Below, in pieces: positions 23,142 through 30,508 of a stretch of 36,922 bases of DNA (position 1 is its first letter; the number at the start of each line of letters is the position of its first letter). The notes below the pieces were generated by a model. The model was not told where the DNA came from, did no database searches, and saw only the letters and a program-made list of their open reading frames with translations. The translations under genes were made by a program, and so were the position numbers. Source of the stretch: a virus; IMG/VR virus record IMGVR_UViG_3300048573_000149, positions 1-36,922 of that record; one strand, given 5' to 3'.

Positions 23142-23170
23142 TTGACATATACGTTATGTTGTGCTACAAT
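23142..23170 (+). promoter_or_regulatory. Rightward promoter for the phoH-like operon
   Basis: TTGACA (23142-23147), 17-nt spacer, TACAAT (23165-23170), TGC before the -10. It drives 23218-23472 and probably phoH. Confidence 0.85.
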
Positions 23171-23217
23171 GAGTTTACTCAGTTGCAATCTGAGCTTAAC
23201 TTTAATAAGGAGTACCT

Positions 23218-23472
23218 ATGGAAATTAAAAAAATTGAAACTTATAGCTTATATGAGTTTTGTCAGACTGTACAACAGAGTATCATTGATGGTTGGCGATT
23301 TGACTTTGAATCCAACGAAAACTTTCCCACAAGCTTTGGGTCGATGTTAGTTGCAGGTTTAGTTAAAGTACAACCTAAAGTTGTAACTGCAAAAGAAGTA
23401 ACTGAAGCTAATACTGAAACAGTAACCGCAGATAATAATCAAGTTAAACGTAGTCGTAAACCAAAAGAATAA
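23218..23472 (+). CDS. Small hypothetical protein
   Basis: 84 residues after AAGGAGTACCT. The front part (SLYEFCQTVQQSIIDGWRFD) is a helix-turn pattern met in small phage proteins; the last 30 residues are a disordered Thr/Lys tail ending VKRSRKPKE. First gene of the rightward operon. Function unknown. Confidence 0.75.
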   Translation: MEIKKIETYSLYEFCQTVQQSIIDGWRFDFESNENFPTSFGSMLVAGLVKVQPKVVTAKEVTEANTETVTADNNQVKRSRKPKE

Positions 23473-23492
23473 TATAATATAAATATCATGCG

Positions 23493-23518
23493 ATACCTTG
23501 AGATAATACTTGAGGTAT
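23493..23518 (+). other. Intergenic hairpin between 23218-23472 and phoH-like gene
   Basis: 10-bp stem AUACCUUGAG/CUUGAGGUAU with two G-U pairs and loop AUAAUA. It is followed by AUUAUUAAUAU rather than a U-run, so partial termination or processing are both possible. Confidence 0.45.
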
Positions 23519-23556
23519 ATTATTAATATATCCTGTAACAGTAGTAAAGGGGATTT

Positions 23557-24303
23557 ATGAAGAGAAACACTAGAGCAAGTAAAGCTGAAGTTGGAACTGC
23601 ACGTATTGTAAAAGATAAGTTTATGGAAGAAAGGCAAATCAGAGTTAAACCTCTTGTAGCAATGAACCGTAAACAACAAGAGTATATTGATCTACTAGAA
23701 GACAAAAATGTAATTATTGCAACTGGTTATGCCGGTACTAGTAAAACATATATCCCAACCGTAATGGCTGCTGACTTGTACCGTTTAAATAAAATTAATA
23801 AGATTATCATTACAAGACCTGCTGTGAGTTCTAGTCAATCGTTAGGCTACTTTAGTGGAAGTGCCACCGAAAAGTTGCAAGTATGGTTAGGCGCAGTTAT
23901 CCCAATCTTTAATGATCGTCTTGGTAAAGCACAGTTTGAGATTGCACTAGGTTCTGGCGATATTGAGTTTATTCCTTTAGAGGTATTAAAAGGGATGAGT
24001 ATCAACAATGCTTGGCTTTTAGTAGAAGAATCCTCTGATTTGACTAAAGAAGAGCTAGTTAAGATTGTTACTCGAATGGGTAAAAACAGTAAACTGGTAC
24101 TCTCAGGTGATGTTAGACAATCTGAGATTAATAAAGGTTCTGGTTTTACATGGTTGGTTGATTTTGTAACTAGACACAAACTTCAAGATAATTTTGGTTT
24201 TATTGATTTTGGAGATGTTAACGATATTGTTCGATCCGATGCTGTAAAGGAGTTTATTACTGCAATGGTTAGAGATGAACGACAAGCTAAAGGTTTAAAA
24301 TAA
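23557..24303 (+). CDS. PhoH-like ATPase
   Basis: 248 residues. NRKQQEYIDLLEDKNVIIAT then GYAGTSKT (Walker A, about residue 59), ITRPAV (about 87), EFIPLEVLKGMSI, WLLVEESSD (Walker B place, about 152) and LVLSGDVRQSE (sensor-like). This is the single-domain PhoH type common in larger phages. The family usually has DEAQN at Walker B; here it is EESSD. AAAGGGGATTT precedes the ATG. Family members bind and hydrolyse ATP, and RNA-related roles are proposed. Confidence 0.9.
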   Translation: MKRNTRASKAEVGTARIVKDKFMEERQIRVKPLVAMNRKQQEYIDLLEDKNVIIATGYAGTSKTYIPTVMAADLYRLNKINKIIITRPAVSSSQSLGYFSGSATEKLQVWLGAVIPIFNDRLGKAQFEIALGSGDIEFIPLEVLKGMSINNAWLLVEESSDLTKEELVKIVTRMGKNSKLVLSGDVRQSEINKGSGFTWLVDFVTRHKLQDNFGFIDFGDVNDIVRSDAVKEFITAMVRDERQAKGLK

Positions 24304-24306
24304 ACC

Positions 24307-24335
24307 TTGATATTCTTCTCTTATTGTGTTATAAT
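24307..24335 (+). promoter_or_regulatory. Promoter of the HNH endonuclease gene
   Basis: TTGATA (24307-24312), 17-nt spacer, TATAAT (24330-24335). It starts three bases after the phoH stop and gives the mobile gene its own transcription, which also reaches clpP. Confidence 0.8.
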
Positions 24336-24365
24336 TAAATATCCAATAACTAATAGGAGAAGAGT

Positions 24366-25154
24366 ATGTTAAGAATTTCTGAACTAATCCAAACAAATCG
24401 TAGTAAAAAATACGAAGGAATGTCCTTTAATCAAATCAATGTTTTAAAATATGTAGGTTCCAACCCTAAAAGTAGAGTTGCAGCTTATGAGTGCAGTTGT
24501 AATGTTTGTAATCAAATATTTATTTCCAGTAGTAGTAATTTTACTGCAGATAAATACAAACATGGTTGTAGAGAATGCTCAATCAAAGCTTTGTCTCTTT
24601 CTAGAACAACGCACGGTTTTAATCAAACTAACAAAGTATATAAAACATGGTGTAAAATTCGTGAGAGGTGTTATAATAAAAACTCTAAAGATTATCACTT
24701 GTATGGTCAAAGAGGTATTACGATGCAAAAAGAGTTCATAGAGGACTTCTTAGTTTTTTACGCAGAGGTTGGAGAAGCACCTGAAAACACTAAAAATTGG
24801 TCTATTGATAGAATTGATCCGAGCAAAGGATATGTTCAAGGAAATATCCGATGGGCTAATATTTTACAGCAAGCTAGGAACAAACGAAAGAGTTCAGTAA
24901 ACACTACTGGAGTTACAGGTGTTCAATGGTACTCTCAAGAATACAACACAAAATCAGGATTAAAGACTATTTTGTATGCTGTGACTACTTGGAGTGAGTA
25001 TGTAAACGGTAAACCAAAGACAATGAATAAAAAGTTCTCGGTGACTCAATATGGTTTACTCCCTGCTTTTGCAGAAGCTGTTAAATATAGAGTAGCTAAG
25101 ATTGAAGAATTAGACAGAAACGGTTATAATTATGGTAAACAACACGGTCTTTAA
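24366..25154 (+). CDS. Homing endonuclease-like protein with zinc-finger and AP2 parts
   Basis: 262 residues. Residues 40-75: CSCNVCNQIF and HGCRECS, a Cys-rich zinc-binding part. Residues 85-165: YKTWCKIRERCYNKNSKDYH, LYGQRGITMQKEF, WSIDRIDPSKGYVQGNIRWA, a nuclease region common in phage HNH-type free-standing endonucleases. Residues 175-250: NTTGVTGVQWYSQE then FSVTQYGLLPAFAEA, an AP2-like DNA-binding part, similar to the one in 7022-7846. It separates phoH and clpP. TAGGAGAAGAGT precedes the ATG. Confidence 0.85.
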   Translation: MLRISELIQTNRSKKYEGMSFNQINVLKYVGSNPKSRVAAYECSCNVCNQIFISSSSNFTADKYKHGCRECSIKALSLSRTTHGFNQTNKVYKTWCKIRERCYNKNSKDYHLYGQRGITMQKEFIEDFLVFYAEVGEAPENTKNWSIDRIDPSKGYVQGNIRWANILQQARNKRKSSVNTTGVTGVQWYSQEYNTKSGLKTILYAVTTWSEYVNGKPKTMNKKFSVTQYGLLPAFAEAVKYRVAKIEELDRNGYNYGKQHGL

Positions 25155-25168
25155 TAAAGGAGTAACCA

Positions 25169-25849
25169 ATGCAAAGCACAAGTAAATATAAAAATTTTAC
25201 AAGAGTAGCCCGTAATGATGACGATGATGACGAAGGTGAAGTAAATATCCGTAATTCACCGTATCTACCTTACTTTGAAAGCACAAAGGTAAATCGCTGC
25301 ATTAAAATTCATTTAGATGAAAATATTAAGGAACCTAAGTATTATCGTACAGTTCTACAAGGTATTGAATCTTTAGGTGAAGGGGATGTTATCTTACTTA
25401 GTATTAATAGCTATGGTGGACAGCTAGATGGTGCAATTGCAATTATTAACGCTATTCAAAACACAGATGCTGATGTTCACGCTAGTATTGAAGGTGTAGC
25501 AGCATCAGCAGCTTCTCTTATTGCACTAGCTGCACCAAGTATTTCTGTTTCACCTTACGCTACCATGATGGTGCATTCAGCTACGTTTGGAGCTTTCGGT
25601 AAGCAGTCAGACGTTATCTCACATGCTTCATTCGTAGATAAACAAGTCAGAGGCTTAATGAATAGTGTCTATAAGGATTTTCTCAGCGATAAAGAACTTG
25701 AAGAAGTTATCATGGGTAAAGAGTTGTGGTTTGATGCAGAAGAAATTGTACGCAGGTTAGAGCTTAGAGCAGAGCTACAAGAAAAAAGAGCTAAAGCTGA
25801 AGATAAAGCACTAGCAACTGAAGTTAAGAAAAGCAAAATTAAAAATTAA
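25169..25849 (+). CDS. ClpP-like serine protease
   Basis: 226 residues. LLSINSYGGQLDGAIAIINA (oxyanion region), GVAASAASLIALA (catalytic Ser, about residue 114), MMVHSATFGAFG (His, about 134), ELWFDAEEIVRRL (Asp, about 190). The C-terminus is a Lys/Glu-rich tail of about 30 residues not usual in cellular ClpP. The front carries a DDDDDEGE stretch. No Clp ATPase gene is in the window. It could act in head maturation or with host Clp. AAAGGAGTAACC precedes the ATG. Confidence 0.9.
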   Translation: MQSTSKYKNFTRVARNDDDDDEGEVNIRNSPYLPYFESTKVNRCIKIHLDENIKEPKYYRTVLQGIESLGEGDVILLSINSYGGQLDGAIAIINAIQNTDADVHASIEGVAASAASLIALAAPSISVSPYATMMVHSATFGAFGKQSDVISHASFVDKQVRGLMNSVYKDFLSDKELEEVIMGKELWFDAEEIVRRLELRAELQEKRAKAEDKALATEVKKSKIKN

Positions 25850-25855
25850 AATTTT

Positions 25856-25887
25856 ATCCCCTTGGTGTAACAGCCTTGGGGATTTTT
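25856..25887 (+). terminator. Terminator of the rightward operon
   Basis: AUCCCC/GGGGAU stem with UU/UU internal loop and inner GG/CC, then UUUUCUU. Its design matches that after the tail tube gene (3144-3173). Confidence 0.88.
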
Positions 25888-26440
25888 CTTTGGGTAAATA
25901 TCAGAGGTTTAAAGGCATTAAACGCATTATTCTATACTTACTATGTCGAATAAATATTGAAGGCTTCTAGATAGGTTTTAAGTCGTTTGTTGATGCTTTG
26001 AACGCTTATACTAAAGCTTTGATCAATTGTTTGAGTACTTGTTTCACCTCTGATTTAATTTTGATTCAGTAGTTGTTGTAATCTTGGGTTATCCGTGGCA
26101 TGTTTGGTAACTGCTGTAAGTCATGGGTGCTTGATGTAGGAACCACTCCTACCTTCCGATAATACTATGATTTTAAAATATCCGCTATACTTTGCACTAT
26201 GTTTACATCACTTATGGTTTTCTACATAGTTCAATTATCGTTTACCTTTTGATAATCCTAGAATGATACTCTTTGAATAACTACTAACGATAGTACGGGC
26301 AGGGAAAATTTTTTTATGCTATTATTCGTTTTATGAATGATACACTCTATGATTATTCGTTTTATGAATAGTGTTCGTTTTATCTGCCGTCACTGGCGAA
26401 TGGTTTAAGCCTTTCCAGATACCCCTATAATTTAACTGCA
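25888..26440. repeat. Non-coding region with direct repeats and long-range inverted repeat
   Basis: No gene seen in 550 bases. ATTATTCGTTTTATGAAT occurs at 26321-26338 and 26352-26369 (31-base period) with a shorter TTCGTTTTAT at 26374-26383. ATCAGAGGT (25900-25908) and ACCTCTGAT (26046-26054) could close a 155-base element. GTAGGA-ACCAC-TCCTAC forms a hairpin near 26137-26153. It lies between convergent operons. Confidence 0.5.
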
Positions 26441-26441
26441 A

Positions 26442-26478
26442 TAAAAATAGCGGGTCAACCTTTCGATCAACCCGCTAT
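26442..26478 (-). terminator. Terminator of the leftward early operon
   Basis: Minus strand 9-bp stem AUAGCGGGU/ACCCGCUAU (26478-26470 with 26455-26447) followed by five U. It ends the operon at 26492-27666. Confidence 0.85.
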
Positions 26479-26491
26479 ATAATCACTCATT

Positions 26492-26611
26492 TTAACGTTT
26501 GATTTTACGTCTAATGCTTTGCCGTATATACGTTATGAGTATCAACATTAGCATCAAAACCCATGTTCCCAAGTACAATATTGCGATAAAAATTGAGGTT
26601 GTTTTTATCAT
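26492..26611 (-). CDS. Small single-pass membrane protein
   Basis: 39 residues, from ATG at 26611 after AAGGG-TTAACCTT. Residues 4-29 are one hydrophobic segment (SIFIAILYLGTWVLMLMLIL) followed by a very basic tail (RQSIRRKIKR), so an N-out/C-in or similar membrane peptide is likely. It starts four bases after the stop of 26616-27389 and precedes the terminator. Function unknown; a lysis or membrane-modifying role is possible but only inference. Confidence 0.65.
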   Translation of the reverse strand: MIKTTSIFIAILYLGTWVLMLMLILITYIRQSIRRKIKR

Positions 26612-26615
26612 AAGG

Positions 26616-27389
26616 TTAACCCTTAAAATTATGGCCTGTTGCACCGTGCGCAACTATTGCAATATTTTTACCCTTAGATGTTGCACCAGTGCAAAGCATA
26701 CAATCTTTACAGGTCACGCCTCTATCATTTTCCTGGCTTGCGGGACATAGTATTTCATTATTCAATAATGCCGTTTTGCCGTTATCTTGCCATTGTTTAA
26801 CGGGTATAACTCTAAACGTTCGATAGCCCTTAAAATGCGCTTGCTTTGCATCCTCTATATTGTCGGCGCTATACATCATGCGTTCATAAGTTGTTTTATC
26901 GTTGGTCTTGTGCTGGTGTGTGTACCCTGTCCAGCCTGTAGCGTTTTTTAATAGTGCATCCCAGATGTCGCCGGGTACTGCCGCCGGGTCGCCGTATGAC
27001 CCTATACGAATTGTTTTACCTGATCCAATGCGGGTTATATCCTCTGGTGTTGCAGTAGGGTATACTCCGCGTTTAAATGCCTTGTAGACAGCGTTAGGCC
27101 CTTTCCCAATGTTAACATAGCAACTACGGTTGATAGCAGTCTTTTTAAGCGGGTTATCAGTAGCTTGCCCCCTATGGATACAGTCCCCACAAATAGAGGC
27201 ATCTGCGCCCGTTTTGCTGGCTTCTAGGGGGTTAATATCTGCTCTCAGAATGTAGGTTTGAATCATGCCCGCGCCGGTCTTGCTGTTTTTACTGCCGATA
27301 ATCGCAACTACAATGATAGGTTGTCCGTCTAGCATGGACGGATTATTGTATATAACGCTCGAAACTGGTTTTACTGTTTTGATTTTCAT
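26616..27389 (-). CDS. Conserved phage/plasmid protein of unknown function (DUF7227-like)
   Basis: 257 residues. Landmarks: SKTGAGMIQTYILRADINP, GADASICGDCIHRG, INRSCYVNIGKGPNAVYKAF, GKTIRIGSYGDPAAVP, and a Cys-rich end CPASQENDRGVTCKDCMLCT. I know this pattern from proteobacterial phages and plasmids as an uncharacterised family. The CGDC and CKDCMLC motifs suggest zinc or metal binding. AT content and codon choice are less extreme than in the next genes. Confidence 0.75.
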   Translation of the reverse strand: MKIKTVKPVSSVIYNNPSMLDGQPIIVVAIIGSKNSKTGAGMIQTYILRADINPLEASKTGADASICGDCIHRGQATDNPLKKTAINRSCYVNIGKGPNAVYKAFKRGVYPTATPEDITRIGSGKTIRIGSYGDPAAVPGDIWDALLKNATGWTGYTHQHKTNDKTTYERMMYSADNIEDAKQAHFKGYRTFRVIPVKQWQDNGKTALLNNEILCPASQENDRGVTCKDCMLCTGATSKGKNIAIVAHGATGHNFKG

Positions 27390-27402
27390 GATAATCTTTG
27401 AT

Positions 27403-27666
27403 TTATTTATGAGTCAATCCGATAAGGTAAGCACTCATTAAAGCAGCTAATTCTCGTGCTGGTACATGCCCGCATGAAAAAATATCAATTGTTCCTCCAG
27501 ACTCGTTCATGGTGCGCTGCAAAGAGTATCCACCATACGATCGACTGATATGGTAGTGCCCAACGTTTATCGTTTTATCAGCATTGAAATACTCATAAGG
27601 TGACTTTGTAACCCCGTTGATTGTTTTAACTTTGGATTGCAAAAATTTCATTGTGATTCGTTGCAT
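27403..27666 (-). CDS. Hypothetical small protein
   Basis: 87 residues from 27666, or 82 from ATG at 27651; neither has a clear ribosome site. VKTINGVTKSPYEYFNADKT then NVGHYHISRSYGGYSLQRTM suggests a compact beta fold; the last 25 residues are a helix. A family resembling this is common on phage/plasmid modules with the DUF7227-like protein, from memory. Function unknown. Confidence 0.65.
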   Translation of the reverse strand: MQRITMKFLQSKVKTINGVTKSPYEYFNADKTINVGHYHISRSYGGYSLQRTMNESGGTIDIFSCGHVPARELAALMSAYLIGLTHK

Positions 27667-27760
27667 TATAACTACCTATTTTGTTGGTTATGGATAATGA
27701 GAATATTATCCCGATAATACCCTATGACATAATCATAAGATATTATCAGAAAATACTATT

Positions 27761-27952
27761 TTACGGTTTATCTTGATCTATTGTACTAACAAGCATTGAT
27801 TCTTTATTTTTCCGGTTGTCGAATCTTTCCCATAATATTCTATTGATTTTCATTTTAGGGTTATTTACTTGAGTATTCGCGCCCTTGAATGTTTTATATC
27901 CATTTTTATTCCCTACAATTTCACCGTTACAATCTCTGAGATAATAGTTCAT
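27761..27952 (-). CDS. Hypothetical small protein
   Basis: 63 residues from ATG at 27952, chosen because GGAGTATTTAAA precedes it; the longer frame to 28006 would overlap the upstream gene. It starts MNYYLRDCNGEIVGNKNGYK. The part NPKMKINRILWERFDNRKNK is basic. One base separates it from the preceding stop. Function unknown. Confidence 0.6.
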   Translation of the reverse strand: MNYYLRDCNGEIVGNKNGYKTFKGANTQVNNPKMKINRILWERFDNRKNKESMLVSTIDQDKP

Positions 27953-27953
27953 T

Positions 27954-28313
27954 TTAAATACTCCATAAATTAGATTGACTACCTGATAAGGTAATATCAT
28001 TATCAATAAAATGATTCAATAAAAATACCCTGATAACCCGATATTCAAAATTATCAGGTTTCTCACACGACTGATAATCCCAGCACTGTATTAACCTAAT
28101 AATATCGTATTTAGTATATTTTACATTATTATAATTATTGATAATCTTGCACTTAGATTTGCGGGTATTTTCTTTATACCGATAATTAACGCTATCAATA
28201 TTAATTGATTTAAGCTTATTAGCTAACTCTTGAATACCTATATTATCATTCAAATGATGAATATATATTGCAATAGTTGAAAAGTGCAAATCCGATAGAA
28301 TAAATGCCGACAT
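27954..28313 (-). CDS. Conserved hypothetical protein
   Basis: 119 residues from ATG at 28313 after GGAAGGGTTAATT. SAFILSDLHFSTIAIYIHHL, ELANKLKSINIDSVNYRYKE and IIRLIQCWDYQSCE correspond in order to a widespread small family in phages and plasmids that begins with a short hydrophobic phrase and ends with a YQxCE helix. Function unknown. Very AT-rich. Confidence 0.65.
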   Translation of the reverse strand: MSAFILSDLHFSTIAIYIHHLNDNIGIQELANKLKSINIDSVNYRYKENTRKSKCKIINNYNNVKYTKYDIIRLIQCWDYQSCEKPDNFEYRVIRVFLLNHFIDNDITLSGSQSNLWSI

Positions 28314-28315
28314 AA

Positions 28316-28531
28316 TTAACCCTTCCAATTGATACGGTTAACTTGAATAGAAAATTCACAATTAGCATTATCTCGCATATTATGCAAATAATCTAATGCT
28401 TGGGTTTCGTCATCATACTGTCGATTAAATGAGTTAGTATTTTCTCGACTGTCAATATATACGCCCTTACAATAAGCGCCGTTTTCGTTAACTGTCACAA
28501 TAATGCGGGGGTTCGATTTGAATTTTGACAT
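28316..28531 (-). CDS. Hypothetical small protein
   Basis: 71 residues: SNPRIIVTVNENGAYCKGVY, then RQYDDETQALDYLHNMRDN. An alpha/beta fold is likely. No clear ribosome site before the ATG. Function unknown. Confidence 0.6.
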   Translation of the reverse strand: MSKFKSNPRIIVTVNENGAYCKGVYIDSRENTNSFNRQYDDETQALDYLHNMRDNANCEFSIQVNRINWKG

Positions 28532-28618
28532 AATGAATCATTTTCATTTACGGGCGATATTACCCGAAAATAACCCCTAATATAATCAAGGGTTATTATC
28601 TGATATTATCAGGTTTAA

Positions 28619-28882
28619 TTAGCATTTAATCCGGGCAAAATCACGTAACGACTTGTTTGATTTAAATTGACTTTTCCAGTTTAACGGTGATTTAACCCGG
28701 TCCAGTCGAAAATTAATAACGGGTTGATTATCATTATCAAACCCCATAAATTGACCCCGATATAATCCGGATTGATTGTTCAATGATAATCCTGTTACCC
28801 ACTGCCCAATCTTGAGCTTATTAAATTGATTATATTGATCAGTTGATTTAATGAACACTGTTTTTGTATATAGTTTTTGCAT
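28619..28882 (-). CDS. Hypothetical small protein
   Basis: 87 residues from ATG at 28882; a TTG at 28909 is preceded by GGGATAATA and is an alternative (96 residues). IGQWVTGLSLNNQSGLYRGQ and FMGFDNDNQPVINFRLDR look like a small beta-barrel. The C-terminus is basic. Function unknown. Confidence 0.58.
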   Translation of the reverse strand: MQKLYTKTVFIKSTDQYNQFNKLKIGQWVTGLSLNNQSGLYRGQFMGFDNDNQPVINFRLDRVKSPLNWKSQFKSNKSLRDFARIKC

Positions 28883-28952
28883 GATGTTTTGATGTGCAAA
28901 ATAGGACAATATTATCCCGATATAATCCCATAATTTAATATAGGATTATAAC

Positions 28953-29039
28953 GTGAGAATATTAAATGTAATGACTGATAATCGGGCAAATGATAAACCA
29001 CAAAATAATGTTGATGCCGATGATAATTTGATTGTCTGA
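28953..29039 (+). CDS. Possible small ORF (28 residues)
   Basis: GTG at 28953 after AGGATTATAAC, or ATG at 28971. Acidic and Asn/Asp-rich (TDNRANDKPQNNVDADDNLI). It would be the only rightward gene here. Weak evidence. Confidence 0.25.
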   Translation: MRILNVMTDNRANDKPQNNVDADDNLIV

Positions 29040-29068
29040 CATTTTTTGTTCCTTGTTGAATTCTAGGC

Positions 29069-29212
29069 TTAATTATACAGCATCCAGACAGAGGTATTCT
29101 TTAGATACATCTCATTGTAGCCGTTAACGTTGATTCTAACCGATGAAAATTCCCGCCCGGCTAGAATGGCGTCAATTAATGCATTAGAATAGTCCATTTT
29201 GAATACTTTCAT
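29069..29212 (-). CDS. Small hypothetical protein
   Basis: 47 residues, MKVFKMDYSNALIDAILAGR to a Trp/Leu end. The composition is protein-like throughout, with a helix then beta strands. The only Shine-Dalgarno-like GGA before the ATG lies inside the 17-bp stem at 29218-29263, so translation may depend on opening that stem. Confidence 0.6.
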   Translation of the reverse strand: MKVFKMDYSNALIDAILAGREFSSVRINVNGYNEMYLKNTSVWMLYN

Positions 29213-29217
29213 TTGTT

Positions 29218-29263
29218 AGTTTTCCATTAAGTATACTAGAATTAGCATACTTAATGGAAAACT
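29218..29263. repeat. Perfect 17-bp inverted repeat
   Basis: 29218-29234 is the exact reverse complement of 29247-29263, with a 12-base spacer. On the plus strand CUCAAUUUUU follows, as in a terminator. On the minus strand the ATG of 29069-29212 follows within 6 bases. Confidence 0.85.
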
Positions 29264-29393
29264 CTCAATTTTTAATGAACATGTAAACTTTCGCCTACTA
29301 TGCACTAGCCCGATCTCCGGTGCATGGCTCTATTGTATAGGGTTTTATGCTGTTTTTAGGCTTTGCTCAAATTATTTTTATAGGATAAACCCT

Positions 29394-29516
29394 ATGTACA
29401 CTTCAGTATTCACTTTTGTTCATTATAGGAATAACGCATACGCGCACGCGAATAGCAAAAAGCGTGCCAGTATTACACCGATAAAATTAGAACTGTGGTT
29501 TTATCCATGCCCTTAG
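29394..29516 (+). CDS. Possible small ORF (40 residues)
   Basis: ATG at 29394 after AGGATAAACCCT. The product begins MYTSVFTFVHYRNNAYAHAN and ends LWFYPCP. Its start codon lies in a 9-bp inverted repeat (29337-29345 with 29387-29395). Weak evidence. Confidence 0.28.
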   Translation: MYTSVFTFVHYRNNAYAHANSKKRASITPIKLELWFYPCP

Positions 29517-29627
29517 GATGTGTTTTAAGGCGTTTTTATGTTCTAAGCTACTACCCTATTGAAAAAAGTTGTCAACACCTATTCATGAGTTATAAACAGT
29601 TTGAACTCTTATATAAGACTGACAACC

Positions 29628-29696
29628 TGTGCATAGCTCAGGCACGAAAATTGCCACCTGTGGACAATGTATAACCTGTGGAAAACCTGTGCATAA
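29628..29696. other. DnaA-box-like cluster, candidate replication origin
   Basis: Four 9-mers on one strand resemble the reverse of TTATnCACA: TGTGCATAG (29628), TGTGGACAA (29659), TGTGGAAAA (29677) and TGTGCATAA (29688), all preceded by ACC. The last one is an exact match to TTATGCACA. AT-rich sequence and repeats are on both sides. Confidence 0.55.
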
Positions 29697-29699
29697 CTT

Positions 29700-29870
29700 A
29701 TTTTGTGACTGCAGAGTTCAAATTATTACTGCAGAGTTTACCTTATAAACGTACAGTATATTTTGCGACTACTTCGTTTAATAAAATACCGAATAGTTCA
29801 ATAGCAGAATATACTGTATGGTTTCTGACTGAACGGTCTGGTTTCTGACTACTTGGTCGGCGCAGCCGGA
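29700..29870. repeat. Short direct and inverted repeats beside the DnaA-like cluster
   Basis: ACTGCAGAGTT occurs twice (near 29708 and 29728); GGTTTCTGACT twice (near 29820 and 29839). TACAGTATATT (29752-29762) and AATATACTGTA (29808-29818) form an 11-bp inverted repeat. I see no convincing gene; a TTG-started 61-codon frame at 29743-29928 has no ribosome site. Confidence 0.5.
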
Positions 29871-29939
29871 TTACTTTCAGGTCTTTTCTTGTGCAATTAG
29901 GCAAGCGGGTTTTTAGAAATTTTACCAACAGGGGTTTTT

Positions 29940-29982
29940 AAAAAGAAATACCCCTAACGGATTTTTATTTCCGAAAGGGGTA
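29940..29982 (-). terminator. Terminator after the GIY-YIG gene 29997-30476
   Basis: Minus strand: UACCCCU/AGGGGUA outer stem and CGGA/UCCG inner stem (29982-29949), then UUUCUUUUU. Confidence 0.88.
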
Positions 29983-29996
29983 CGAGGATTTTTAAT

Positions 29997-30476
29997 TTAA
30001 CGTTGAATTAATTCAATACCTTCAATATCATATTCAATTCTTTCTAAGTAATCTACTTTAAATTTTGATGCTATTGCTCCAACAATTCTTTGATTGTATT
30101 TAGGTTTCTTTTGGATAATATATTGTGCTTCAAGAAAAGTCATGTCAGGTAACGACTCTGTTATATTACAAACTATTCTAGTTATTTCTTTATAAAATAC
30201 AGCATTACATTTATGATCGTTTAATCTTTGTATGAAATTTACACTCTGTCCAATATAAATACACTCTTCATTTATATTGTAGAACTCATATACAATATGC
30301 ATTCCTCTTGTTTTGTCAAAGACATCTAGAGGTTGTCTTGTACCTCTTGGTTTGTTTCTGGTTGACTTTTTACATTCGATGCAGTAATTAGCGTAACCGA
30401 ACTTTCCTGATTTATTCTTGTGAAACTCTATAAAAGGTTTCTCTAATCTGCAGCAACTGCACTTCTTAAATTGCAT
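29997..30476 (-). CDS. GIY-YIG endonuclease with N-terminal zinc finger
   Basis: 159 residues. Residues 4-36: CSCCRLEKPFIEFHKNKSGK then YCIECKK, a four-Cys finger common on phage endonucleases. Residues 58-150: GIY-YIG domain (HIVYEFYNINEECIYIGQSV, NFIQRLNDH, FLEAQYIIQKKPKYN). The Arg (FIQRL) and Glu (LEAQ) of the active site are present. It has no leader RNA of the A-C kind. It lies between a terminator and the origin-like region. Confidence 0.88.
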   Translation of the reverse strand: MQFKKCSCCRLEKPFIEFHKNKSGKFGYANYCIECKKSTRNKPRGTRQPLDVFDKTRGMHIVYEFYNINEECIYIGQSVNFIQRLNDHKCNAVFYKEITRIVCNITESLPDMTFLEAQYIIQKKPKYNQRIVGAIASKFKVDYLERIEYDIEGIELIQR

Positions 30477-30508
30477 TATATTCTCCGATAAATACCCGTG
30501 TTATAAAA

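Noticed and set aside
25888-26440. Direct repeats as a CRISPR array
   Set aside because: Only two full copies of an 18-base repeat, 13-base gap, no cas genes; not a CRISPR array.
29743-29928. A 61-codon leftward frame beginning with TTG
   Set aside because: No ribosome site, and it runs through the repeats and inverted repeats next to the DnaA-like cluster; Arg/Ser-rich composition looks non-coding.
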